From: Desulfocapsa sp.
GTDB taxonomy: Bacteria > Desulfobacterota > Desulfobulbia > Desulfobulbales > Desulfocapsaceae
Direction of reading: 5' to 3'
Assembly: GCA_029942265.1 (NCBI GenBank)
Contig: JAOZTO010000081.1
Span: forward strand, 1 to 8,401
Length of the DNA stretch: 8,401 bases
The notes below the pieces were generated by a model that saw only the letters and a program-made list of their open reading frames with translations, did no database searches and was not told the DNA's origin. Below are positions 1-6,295 of this stretch, piece by piece. The position numbers were made by a program, and so were the translations under genes. The stretch's first letter is position 1, and every line of letters begins with the position of its first letter.

Positions 1-14
1 ACATAACTTGGCAT
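1..14 (-). CDS. Start of a gene cut by the window edge (first five residues, MPSYV)
   Basis: Only the first 14 bases are present, reading MPSYV from an ATG at 14-12 on the minus strand. The call rests on a very good ribosome binding site (GAGGAGG, 22-28) placed 7 nt before the ATG, in the same direction as ftsK. Five residues are far too few to name the product. It lies 254 nt after the ftsK stop, beyond a terminator-like hairpin and a new promoter, so it is probably transcribed at least partly independently of ftsK. Sequence to the left of the window would settle whether the frame stays open. Confidence 0.5.
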
Positions 15-21
15 TAAACTA

Positions 22-28
22 CCTCCTC
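22..28 (-). promoter_or_regulatory. Strong Shine-Dalgarno site for the gene at the left edge
   Basis: GAGGAGG on the minus strand, 7 nt before an ATG. It is a better match to the anti-SD sequence than any site in front of the named genes here, and it is the main reason for believing that a gene starts at position 14. Confidence 0.55.
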
Positions 29-46
29 AGTTAATTTACTTTTGCA

Positions 47-64
47 GCCTGGAACCGACCAGGC
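47..64 (-). repeat. Short GC-rich hairpin in the leader of the left-edge gene
   Basis: This is a perfect 6-bp inverted repeat (GCCTGG / CCAGGC) with a 6-nt loop, about 18 nt before the ribosome binding site. No T-run follows in either direction, so it is not a terminator. Bases 50-55 on the plus strand (TGGAAC) can also pair with 123-128 (GTTCCA), the 5' arm of the terminator hairpin in the RNA. The element could therefore compete with terminator formation. That competition is inferred from complementarity only. Confidence 0.4.
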
Positions 65-79
65 CAACTTATTACCTCT

Positions 80-127
80 AAAAAAAAGGAACATTGAAAA
101 AAAGACTGGCTTTTCAAACAAAGTTCC
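80..127 (-). terminator. Intrinsic-type terminator downstream of ftsK
   Basis: On the minus strand, GGAAC (127-123) pairs with GTTCC (92-88), and TTGAAAA pairs with TTTTCAA further in. The stem is about 12 bp with an asymmetric internal loop. An uninterrupted run of eight Ts (87-80) follows directly. The upper stem is A/T-rich, so strength is uncertain, but the hairpin-plus-U-run layout is classical. It would end both the ftsK transcript and any transcript from the promoter at 221-249. Confidence 0.55.
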
Positions 128-214
128 ACCAACACTAACACTTATGATATCAACGGGTTGTTGGTACACAGCGCAAACACCTCACTAAATGAACCATCAC
201 TCATTTTTTATCAG
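80..214 (-). ncRNA. Candidate small RNA or leader RNA between ftsK and the next gene
   Basis: A promoter (221-249) predicts a start near 214, and a terminator ends near 80, giving an RNA of about 135 nt. Inside it, ACCAACA (165-159) and TGTTGGT (134-128) form a 7-bp stem abutting the terminator hairpin, so the 3' half is almost fully structured. No convincing protein is encoded. A 20-codon ATG frame (204-142) lacks a ribosome binding site. I do not recognise a known RNA family, and this is not FMN-riboswitch-like. The alternative is an attenuated leader of the gene at the left edge. The promoter and hairpins are seen in the sequence; the RNA is an inference. Confidence 0.35.
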
Positions 215-220
215 CTTAAA

Positions 221-249
221 TTTATATATTGTTGTCAATTAATTGTCAA
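221..249 (-). promoter_or_regulatory. Near-consensus sigma70 promoter just after ftsK
   Basis: On the minus strand there is a perfect -35 TTGACA (249-244), a 17-nt spacer and a TATAAA -10 (226-221, five of six consensus bases). It lies 20 bp beyond the ftsK stop. It is the best promoter match I found in the window. The heptamer TTGTCAA occurs twice on the plus strand (232-238 and 243-249) with an 11-bp period, one copy covering the -35. This may be a regulator site or coincidence in AT-rich DNA. Confidence 0.65.
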
Positions 250-268
250 GAAAATTCAGACGTAGTTA

Positions 269-2449
269 TTAGAGTTCAGAGCTATAATCCTTACGCGCAA
301 AAACTTCACGTGCCTTTGATCCGTCAGCTGGTCCGACAACACCTTCTTTTTCCATCATCTCTATCATTCTAGCAGCTCTGTTATATCCGACACGTAATCT
401 ACGCTGTACCATTGAAATAGATGCCTGACCAGATTCACAAACCAGATTTACAGCTTCATCATAGCGTTCATCATAGTCTTCATCAGCTTCATCTCCTGTC
501 GTTTCAGCTTCCTCAACAGCAGCAGTAACCGATTCATCATAGCTTGCGCCTCCTTGAGTTTTCAAAAATTCAATGATCGCCTCTGTTTCAGCTTCAGAGA
601 TGTACGCACCATGAACACGCTGAAGGTTCGACGATCCATTGGCAAGATAGAGCATATCTCCTGATCCGAGCAGATGTTCGGCACCTGATGTATCGAGGAT
701 GGTTCGTGAATCAATCTTCGATGAAACTTTAAACGATATTCTGGTTGGAAAATTTGCCTTAATCAGTCCTGTGAGCACATCGACAGATGGTCGCTGAGTG
801 GCCAGGATAAGATGCATACCTGCTGCTCTTGCCATTTGGGCTAGTCGTGCAATAGACGCTTCTACATCCTTTGAGGCAACCATCATCAAATCAGCAAGTT
901 CATCAACAATGATCACAATATAAGGAAGTTTTTCCTCAGACACTTCATTGTACGAGTCAAAACTTTTCACCTTTGCAACTTCAAGCAACTTGTAGCGCCT
1001 TTCCATTTCACGAACTGCCCACATTAATGCGCGTGATGCCATTTTTGGTTCAACTACAACCGGATGCAATAGATGTGGAATTCCTTCATAACCGGAAAGC
1101 TCAATACGTTTTGGATCGACCATAAGCATGCGCACTTCTTCTGGCGTAGCGTTATAAAGAATGGATGCAATAATCGTATTTATTGCAACGCTTTTACCAG
1201 ATCCTGTTGATCCTGCGATAAGCAGATGGGGCATCTTAGCAAGATTAGCAATTGATGGCCGACCGACCACATCAAGCCCAAGCACTATTGCAAGCTTATT
1301 GTCATTCTCCCGACACTCTTTAGATGCCAACAAATCACGAACATACACAACAGAGCGTTTAATATTTGGTATCTCAATACCAAGGGCTGCTTTTCCAGGA
1401 ACAGAACCAACCACTCTTACCGACTCAGCTTTTAATCCAAGGGCAAGATCATCGGCAAGCCCTGTAATCTTGTTAATTTTTACTCCAGCAGCAGGTGAAT
1501 ACTCGTAAGTGGTCACAACAGGCCCTGGGGCAATCCCCACAACCTTTCCGGAAACACCAAAATTTTTTAACTTTTGTTCAAGTTGTTTGGATACTTGGTA
1601 ATATACTTCCTTATCAACCTCTTCTTCCTGCTGTGCATTTTTTTCAAGAAGGCTTAAAGGCGGCAATTTCCAATCGCCCCTAGCGACAGGAAGAGCCGCA
1701 AAATCCATATCATCCTCAGTGAGTTCAGCAGCCTTTGTTTTTGCCTGTACAACTGGTCTGTTAAGTGTCGGCCCCGTCGGAACATCAACTTCATTCTGTT
1801 TAGCACCCGTAACAAGTGGGAGATTATCCATCGCCTCTCTTTTAGCCAACACTTTTGCTTTCGTTTTAGCGTTTTTTCTAATTACTCTTTTTTCGTTACC
1901 GAACACAAAAATATTTTTTATTCCACGCAATAGCTTTTTCGTCAATTTCCATAGTAATGCAACGACCTGATAGGGAGAAAATTGTGTGGAGAGCATGAGT
2001 GAAACAAGAAAAACAAACAGCAGAAACAATACAGTTCCAGGCCCTCCAATAAGAGAGTGCATGACAGTGAAGATGCTTGTCCCAATAACACCGCCTACAT
2101 CTTCAGAGACAGAACCGCTTAAAGAGAGGGAGGAGAAAAGAGCGCAGGAAGAGATAACTGCGCCGGTAAGTCCGGCTGTAATTTGAGGCAAACGCTCAAA
2201 TGACATCCTCGGGCTAAAAAACAGTAAAGACAAAAACATCAATAAACCTGCCAAAAGATAGGCTCCCCACCCTGCCACTCCAGTTAAAACCTGCGCAATC
2301 AGAGTTCCTATCTCCCCTCCCCAACTGGAACTATCGGCAAAATAAGGTGACAAGAGACTCAGGAAAAGAAAGAGAGAGAGAAAAATACCCAAAACTGCGG
2401 TGGCCTCCTGCTTCATACCTGGTCGGGATTTTTTGCTGTCGGTTGCCAT
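269..2449 (-). CDS. ftsK: DNA translocase FtsK (FtsK/SpoIIIE family)
   Basis: FtsK is a membrane-anchored hexameric ATPase at the division septum. It pumps DNA so that chromosome termini clear the septum, and it activates dimer resolution by Xer recombinases. The 726-residue product has four predicted membrane segments (about 17-35, 47-78, 88-112, 137-157). A charged linker follows, with the alpha domain from about 275. The ATPase carries Walker A GSTGSGKS at 413-420 and Walker B IIVDE at 513-517. After an acidic stretch (about 650-665) comes the C-terminal winged-helix gamma domain (about 665-722) that reads orienting DNA motifs. The length is SpoIIIE-like; the long E. coli linker is absent. 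The ATG at 2449 is the first possible start after an in-frame stop, although its ribosome binding site is weak. The gene follows nusB by 63 nt and is complete. Confidence 0.97.
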   Translation of the reverse strand: MATDSKKSRPGMKQEATAVLGIFLSLFLFLSLLSPYFADSSSWGGEIGTLIAQVLTGVAGWGAYLLAGLLMFLSLLFFSPRMSFERLPQITAGLTGAVISSCALFSSLSLSGSVSEDVGGVIGTSIFTVMHSLIGGPGTVLFLLFVFLVSLMLSTQFSPYQVVALLWKLTKKLLRGIKNIFVFGNEKRVIRKNAKTKAKVLAKREAMDNLPLVTGAKQNEVDVPTGPTLNRPVVQAKTKAAELTEDDMDFAALPVARGDWKLPPLSLLEKNAQQEEEVDKEVYYQVSKQLEQKLKNFGVSGKVVGIAPGPVVTTYEYSPAAGVKINKITGLADDLALGLKAESVRVVGSVPGKAALGIEIPNIKRSVVYVRDLLASKECRENDNKLAIVLGLDVVGRPSIANLAKMPHLLIAGSTGSGKSVAINTIIASILYNATPEEVRMLMVDPKRIELSGYEGIPHLLHPVVVEPKMASRALMWAVREMERRYKLLEVAKVKSFDSYNEVSEEKLPYIVIIVDELADLMMVASKDVEASIARLAQMARAAGMHLILATQRPSVDVLTGLIKANFPTRISFKVSSKIDSRTILDTSGAEHLLGSGDMLYLANGSSNLQRVHGAYISEAETEAIIEFLKTQGGASYDESVTAAVEEAETTGDEADEDYDERYDEAVNLVCESGQASISMVQRRLRVGYNRAARMIEMMEKEGVVGPADGSKAREVFARKDYSSEL

Positions 2450-2512
2450 GGTAACGCCACTATATTTGAAAGATTAAACGAGGAAAGAACGGTTACACGA
2501 TTGCACCTAGAT

Positions 2513-2941
2513 TTATTGTTTTGAAACACCCGTTTTCACGGCATCAAGGATACCATTCACAAAAGCAGGGGAGTCATTGGCACAAAAGCGTTTTGCTATT
2601 TCCACTGCTTCATTGATGGAAACTTCTGGGGGAATATCTTTGCGATGTATCATTTCATACACTGCTATTCTGAGAATATTTCTATCTGTTACATCAATCC
2701 GTTCCAAGCGCCAGTTACTGGCATATTTACCGATGATCTCATCGATTGAAAGACGTTCTGCGTACACCCCTTCCAATAATTCAACCGCATAGGAGCGCGC
2801 TTTTTTTTGCACATCGTACAAGGTACAAAAATCGGTAAACCGGTGCGCCAGGTTCTGGTCACAGCCCTTTTCAAATCCTTTAAAATCATCCTGAAAGAGA
2901 AACTGCAAAACAGCTTCACGTGAATTTCGACGTATACTCAT
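2513..2941 (-). CDS. nusB: Transcription antitermination factor NusB
   Basis: NusB binds boxA RNA together with NusE (ribosomal protein S10) and helps RNA polymerase resist termination in rRNA operons. The 142-residue length is typical. The basic N-terminus (MSIRRNSREAVLQFLFQ) is the RNA-binding helix. The C-terminal half carries the family signature: RIDVTDRNILRIAVYEM (81-97), then SINEAVEIAKRF (108-119) and FVNGILDAV (127-135). Coding starts 37 nt after ribH, and ribH-nusB adjacency is common in bacteria. No clear Shine-Dalgarno site precedes the ATG, so translation may be coupled to ribH or weak. The start is fixed by alignment to the usual NusB N-terminus. Confidence 0.96.
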   Translation of the reverse strand: MSIRRNSREAVLQFLFQDDFKGFEKGCDQNLAHRFTDFCTLYDVQKKARSYAVELLEGVYAERLSIDEIIGKYASNWRLERIDVTDRNILRIAVYEMIHRKDIPPEVSINEAVEIAKRFCANDSPAFVNGILDAVKTGVSKQ

Positions 2942-2978
2942 AAGTAAACTGGAAGTGCTTTAAGTTTGTATCCGGTAA

Positions 2979-3446
2979 CTACTGAAATTTAGTCATCAAA
3001 TCGGCCATTTCTATGGCAGCCACAGCAACCTCAGATCCTTTATTGCCAGCCTTGGTTCCTGATCGTTCAATGGCCTGTTCAATTGTTTCTGTGGTCAAGA
3101 CACCAAAAATCACCGGGACTCCTGTCTCTAGCCCAACGTGCGCTGATCCCTTAGATACTTCGTTTACCACAACATCAAAATGAGGTGTGGCGCCACGAAT
3201 AACAACACCAAGGCAAATAATCGCATCATACTTCTGAGATTCAGCCATTTTTTTGGCAATTAAAGGAATTTCAAATGCTCCAGGAACTCTTACCACATCA
3301 ATATCGTCATCGGTAGCACCTGATCGTAACAGACTATCAAGCGCACCTTCAAGAAGTTTTTCACAGATAAATGAATTAAACCGAGCAACAATAATCCCGA
3401 ATTTTTTCCCATCTGCCTTAAGATTACCTTCAATATAATTTGCCAT
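2979..3446 (-). CDS. ribH: 6,7-dimethyl-8-ribityllumazine synthase
   Basis: RibH condenses 5-amino-6-ribitylamino-uracil with 3,4-dihydroxy-2-butanone 4-phosphate to give 6,7-dimethyl-8-ribityllumazine, the penultimate riboflavin step. The 155-residue length is normal for the subunit that usually forms pentamers or icosahedral 60-mers. Visible signatures are VPGAFEIP (54-61), [12 protein letters not shown] (80-91) with the catalytic-type His89, GVLTTET (115-121), and [11 protein letters not shown] (127-137), whose Arg128 and Lys136 correspond to phosphate-site residues of the family. An AAGGA ribosome binding site lies about 11 nt before the ATG. The substrates come from RibBA, encoded just upstream, and from the RibD branch, which is not in the window. 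Confidence 0.97.
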   Translation of the reverse strand: MANYIEGNLKADGKKFGIIVARFNSFICEKLLEGALDSLLRSGATDDDIDVVRVPGAFEIPLIAKKMAESQKYDAIICLGVVIRGATPHFDVVVNEVSKGSAHVGLETGVPVIFGVLTTETIEQAIERSGTKAGNKGSEVAVAAIEMADLMTKFQ

Positions 3447-3480
3447 ATGTTTCGTTGTCCTTTTATACTGGTTACTAAAA

Positions 3481-3554
3481 AATATTCGTAACTATTCAGT
3501 TACAGTTCAGTGTTATGGCAACTACCAGGTACTGGATAAATAGTTACAAATATT
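3481..3554 (-). promoter_or_regulatory. Long inverted repeat with alternative pairing between ribBA and ribH
   Basis: The 118-nt gap holds 16-nt arms at 3481-3496 and 3539-3554 that are complementary except for one position, which becomes a G-U pair in the minus-strand RNA. They enclose a 42-nt loop that contains CCAG/CTGG and other small stems. GTAACT (3488-3493, plus strand) can instead pair with AGTTAC at 3498-3503, giving a tight 6-bp hairpin with a 4-nt loop. The two folds exclude each other. No T-run follows, so it is not an ordinary terminator. It could stabilise or process the mRNA, or adjust ribH translation. The function is inferred. Confidence 0.5.
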
Positions 3555-3564
3555 CAAGTATTTT

Positions 3565-4776
3565 CTAATTTTCGTCGATTTCAAGTATATGCCCCATGCG
3601 ATCACGCTTGCACAGAAGATACTCTTTATTTTCTGCACTAGATCCCATATCAATTGGAAACCTTTCAACTACTTCAATTCCGTATCCTTCAAGACCTATG
3701 ATTTTCTTGGGATTATTAGTAAGCAGGCTCATCTGTCGCACACCAAGATCACGCAGTATTTGTGCCCCAATTCCATAATCACGAAGATCATCCTTGAACC
3801 CAAGCTTATGGTTAGCTTCTACTGTGTCTAGCCCCTCATCCTGCAAGGTATATGCTTTGAGCTTGTTGACAAGCCCAATCCCTCGTCCTTCTTGACGCAT
3901 ATACAATATAACACCTGATCCTTCCTGGTCTATCATACGCATTGCGGCATGTAGCTGATCACCACAATCGCAACGAGCCGAGCCAAAAACATCACCTGTC
4001 AAACATTCCGAATGTACACGAACCAGAACCTTTTTTTCAGGATCAATAGCACCCTTCACCAAGGCAATATGTTCAAAACTATCGACATCATTTTTATAAA
4101 CAATTGCAGTAAATTCACCAGCATGTTCTGTTGGTATTCTGGCCTCAGCGGCACGATGCACCAGTACGTCCTGCCGTAAACGATACGAAACAAGATCAGC
4201 AATGGTACAGATCTTCAAATCATGCTCATTGGCAAATTTTTCAAGATCCGGCATCCGTGCCATTGTGCCATCTTCCTTCATGATTTCACATATGACACCG
4301 GCTGGAGTAAGTCCTGCAAGACGCGACAGATCAACTGATCCCTCTGTCTGGCCAAGACGTACAAGAACTCCTCCCTCCCGGGCACGAAGTGGAAAAATAT
4401 GGCCAGGGCTGATAATATCCGATGGTTTGGCATCCGGTGCAACCGCTGCCTCGATGGTACGCGCCCTGTCTGCTGCAGAAATTCCAGTGGTAACACCTGT
4501 GGTGGCTTCGATACTTACCGTAAATCCTGTTCCATAGGGTGATTTGTTATTTGAGACCATCATCGGAAGTTCCAGCTTATCGATCAGTTTTGGACTGAGC
4601 GTAAGACAGATAAGTCCCCTTCCATGGGTAGCCATAAAATTAACAGCCTCAGGAGTAACAGCAGATGCTGCCATATATAGATCACCTTCATTCTCCCGAT
4701 CTTCATCATCAACCAGAATAACCATTTTCCCAGCTTTAATATCTTCGATCACTTCATCAATTGAGCTCACTGCCAT
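3565..4776 (-). CDS. ribBA: Bifunctional 3,4-dihydroxy-2-butanone 4-phosphate synthase / GTP cyclohydrolase II
   Basis: The enzyme opens both branches of riboflavin synthesis. The RibB half converts ribulose 5-phosphate to 3,4-dihydroxy-2-butanone 4-phosphate and formate. The RibA half opens GTP to a diaminopyrimidine. With 403 residues, RibB covers about 1-200, with the acidic metal site [10 protein letters not shown] (23-32), HGRGLICL (51-58) and GQTEGSVDL (142-150). RibA covers about 205-403, with three zinc cysteines (258, 269, 271) in [20 protein letters not shown], then RQEGRGIGL (294-302) and LLTNNPKK (351-358). Both halves keep their key residues. I use the ATG at 4776, about 8 nt after an AGG-type ribosome binding site. 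A TTG three codons upstream (4785) has none. A 98-nt gap with a perfect hairpin separates it from ribE. Confidence 0.96.
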   Translation of the reverse strand: MAVSSIDEVIEDIKAGKMVILVDDEDRENEGDLYMAASAVTPEAVNFMATHGRGLICLTLSPKLIDKLELPMMVSNNKSPYGTGFTVSIEATTGVTTGISAADRARTIEAAVAPDAKPSDIISPGHIFPLRAREGGVLVRLGQTEGSVDLSRLAGLTPAGVICEIMKEDGTMARMPDLEKFANEHDLKICTIADLVSYRLRQDVLVHRAAEARIPTEHAGEFTAIVYKNDVDSFEHIALVKGAIDPEKKVLVRVHSECLTGDVFGSARCDCGDQLHAAMRMIDQEGSGVILYMRQEGRGIGLVNKLKAYTLQDEGLDTVEANHKLGFKDDLRDYGIGAQILRDLGVRQMSLLTNNPKKIIGLEGYGIEVVERFPIDMGSSAENKEYLLCKRDRMGHILEIDEN

Positions 4777-4806
4777 AACAATCAACCTATTTGTTTTTTT
4801 TAAGAC

Positions 4807-4846
4807 TACTTTAATAGGCAGTATCTGACTACTGCCTATTAAAGTA
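4807..4846 (-). promoter_or_regulatory. Perfect 17-bp hairpin between ribE and ribBA
   Basis: TACTTTAATAGGCAGTA (4807-4823) and its exact reverse complement (4830-4846) flank a 6-nt loop. In the direction of the rib genes, an A-rich stretch follows rather than a T-run, so it should not terminate that transcript by the usual mechanism. On the opposite strand it is followed within five bases by six Ts (4851-4856), so it could terminate antisense transcription. A stem of this quality in the gap suggests mRNA stabilisation, a processing site or regulation of ribBA translation. Which of these applies cannot be told from the sequence. Confidence 0.55.
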
Positions 4847-4874
4847 CCTGTTTTTTATGAAAGTTTAAAAAAAA

Positions 4875-5534
4875 TCACACAAAACCATTCTCTGCTAAAA
4901 ATGTCGAACTTAGCTGACTCTCTACACTTTTGACACCATCGGTTCCCTTTGAAAGAAGCATTTTCTCAACATACTTACCAATGATATCAACTTCAATATT
5001 TACAAGACTTCCTCTTGAAAGCTGGCCAAGAGTTGTTACTAACAAGGTATGAGGGATAATCGATACCTCAAAAGTATCAGTTGTGCAACTATTAACCGTA
5101 AGACTGACTCCATTAATAGTAACAGAGCCTTTTTCGATAACATAGCGTGCAAATGATCCCGGAAAACTGAACGAAAACAGCGTAAAACCCCCTTTCGGCT
5201 GACAATCGCTTACCGTGGCCACGCAGTCTACATGACCAGAAACGATATGTCCACCCAGGCGATCCGACAAGCGAAGGGCTCGTTCCATATTGATGCTATC
5301 ACCGACACTTAATTTCCCAAGAATTGTTCGGGAAAGACTTTCTGGAGAAACATCAACTGTGAATTTTCTGCCTTCGATCTTGCACGCTGTGAGGCAGACA
5401 CCGTTGATCGCAATGGATTCTCCTTCTTCAGGGTCGCTGAGATCAAACCCTGCTTCAAGCCTAAAGGCCATGCCAGAGCCGGTATTACTTTTAGCAAGTA
5501 ACTTTCCGACGCCTTCTATGATGCCAGTAAACAT
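4875..5534 (-). CDS. ribE: Riboflavin synthase, alpha subunit type
   Basis: Riboflavin synthase dismutates two 6,7-dimethyl-8-ribityllumazine molecules to riboflavin and a pyrimidine that RibH reuses. The 219-residue protein has the expected two tandem lumazine-binding halves. The first starts MFTGIIEGVG and carries GESIAINGVCLTA (38-50) and SPESLSRT (63-70), then GGHIVSGHVD (94-103). The second has GSVTINGVSLTVNS (136-149) and SIIPHTLLVTTLG (158-170), ending near IGKYVEKML. The last 25 or so residues are a low-conservation tail. The gene begins 8 nt after the stop of the TPR gene, and its GGAG ribosome binding site lies inside the last codons of that gene, so translation is probably coupled. 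Some databases call this gene ribC. RibD is not adjacent. Confidence 0.96.
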   Translation of the reverse strand: MFTGIIEGVGKLLAKSNTGSGMAFRLEAGFDLSDPEEGESIAINGVCLTACKIEGRKFTVDVSPESLSRTILGKLSVGDSINMERALRLSDRLGGHIVSGHVDCVATVSDCQPKGGFTLFSFSFPGSFARYVIEKGSVTINGVSLTVNSCTTDTFEVSIIPHTLLVTTLGQLSRGSLVNIEVDIIGKYVEKMLLSKGTDGVKSVESQLSSTFLAENGFV

Positions 5535-5542
5535 TCTAGTAA

Positions 5543-6151
5543 TTACTCCGCAGCTTCCGCTTCCAGCTCGACTGCCCGGACTATAAATTTTTCCGCAATA
5601 TTCTTATGATTAAAATTATTGTGAATAGAAGCAATGGTACGATATGTGTCTGCTGCATTCAGTTTTTCACCAGTTGCAAGGTAAATATCAGCAATAGTCT
5701 CCAGCGTGGCAACTGATCCTTGTGGATTATTATTCAAGTTATGGGTATCGAGCATATCTAAACTGAGTGCCAATGCAGCAGCACTATCATTTAAACCACG
5801 ATGCACAGTAACGAGTTGCATGGACAATGCCATTAAACTCATTGGATCATCAAAGCGATCACAGATATCCCAGGCACGTTGGTAATGGTCTTGGGCCTTT
5901 GCAAAATCACCTTTTTCCAGACACACATGTCCAAGCTGGTTAGATGCATTTGCAATTCCATCCTGATGTTTTTTTTCTTCATAAGCACGCAAGACGTTGT
6001 GAAAAGCTACTGCTGCCAGGGTAAGATCTTTTTCTTTGAGGAATTCAAGTCCATCATCATATTCCGCTTGAACAGGATCGGAAGAACGTTTTTTTTCTTC
6101 TTTTTGGCCAACTTTCTTTATATCACCCAAGGGCTGTATCGTACTAATCAT
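5543..6151 (-). CDS. Tetratricopeptide repeat protein, function unknown
   Basis: A soluble protein of 202 residues with no signal peptide or membrane segment. After a lysine-rich, charged N-terminal stretch (about 11-25) it is built of TPR-like helical pairs, roughly at 30-60, 64-98, 104-140 and 145-180. The clearest are NQLGHVCLEKGDFAKAQDHY (71-90) and ETIADIYLATGEKLNAADTY (151-170). TPRs bind other proteins, and no catalytic motif is visible. I chose the ATG at 6151 because AAGGAG (6166-6161) lies 9 nt before it. Starts further up (ATG 6178, TTG 6193) lack a ribosome binding site. The stop is 8 nt before ribE, which ties its expression to the riboflavin genes. A role in that pathway is not shown by this. 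Confidence 0.88.
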   Translation of the reverse strand: MISTIQPLGDIKKVGQKEEKKRSSDPVQAEYDDGLEFLKEKDLTLAAVAFHNVLRAYEEKKHQDGIANASNQLGHVCLEKGDFAKAQDHYQRAWDICDRFDDPMSLMALSMQLVTVHRGLNDSAAALALSLDMLDTHNLNNNPQGSVATLETIADIYLATGEKLNAADTYRTIASIHNNFNHKNIAEKFIVRAVELEAEAAE

Positions 6152-6160
6152 TCTTTGTAT

Positions 6161-6166
6161 CTCCTT
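6161..6166 (-). promoter_or_regulatory. Ribosome binding site that fixes the start of the second TPR gene
   Basis: AAGGAG on the minus strand, 9 nt before the ATG at 6151. The two upstream in-frame starts (6178 ATG and 6193 TTG) have no such site, so the shorter 202-residue product is preferred over 211 or 216 residues. Confidence 0.7.
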
Positions 6167-6258
6167 CACTGTAGACATTCGGGTTCGGTTCAAAAATAGG
6201 CTAAAACACTGAACTTTAAATGTTTGGATAGTGCTCCAGGTTCGCTTGATCCGGCTTG

Positions 6259-6275
6259 TGAACTATATTAGTTCA
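6259..6275. promoter_or_regulatory. Perfect palindrome, possible operator, upstream of the TPR-rib genes
   Basis: TGAACTA-TAT-TAGTTCA is a 7-bp perfect inverted repeat with a 3-bp centre. It is framed by CTTG (6255-6258) and CAAG (6284-6287). Further GTTCA/TGAAC half-sites occur near 6187, 6209 and 6280 in the same 144-nt gap between the HEAT-like gene and the TPR gene. It has the look of a dimeric regulator site. No good -35/-10 pair could be placed beside it by eye, and no T-run makes it a terminator. Confidence 0.4.
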
Positions 6276-6295
6276 TAGGTGAACAAGACGGATAT

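Noticed and set aside
37..186. A 49-codon minus-strand frame running through the terminator region
   Set aside because: It has only a GTG as possible start with no ribosome binding site, and its phenylalanine run is just the terminator T-tracts translated.
1161..2186. Several plus-strand open frames of 62-115 codons opposite ftsK
   Set aside because: They lie wholly antisense to a well-conserved gene, lack ribosome binding sites and show no recognisable domain; they are by-products of ftsK codon usage.
2450..2512. Possible dedicated ftsK promoter with TATAGT about 12 nt before the ATG
   Set aside because: No acceptable -35 at 16-18 nt, and the transcript would have almost no leader; read-through from nusB is simpler.
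3447..3564. FMN riboswitch upstream of ribH
   Set aside because: The gap contains none of the conserved RFN blocks; its structure is a simple long hairpin with an alternative fold.
4807..4856. Hairpin plus T-run read as a terminator for the rib genes
   Set aside because: The T-run lies 3' of the stem only on the plus strand, where no gene is present; along the rib transcript the stem is followed by As.
6152..6193. Longer N-terminus for the second TPR protein (TTG at 6193 or ATG at 6178)
   Set aside because: Neither start has a Shine-Dalgarno site, whereas the ATG at 6151 has AAGGAG at ideal spacing.
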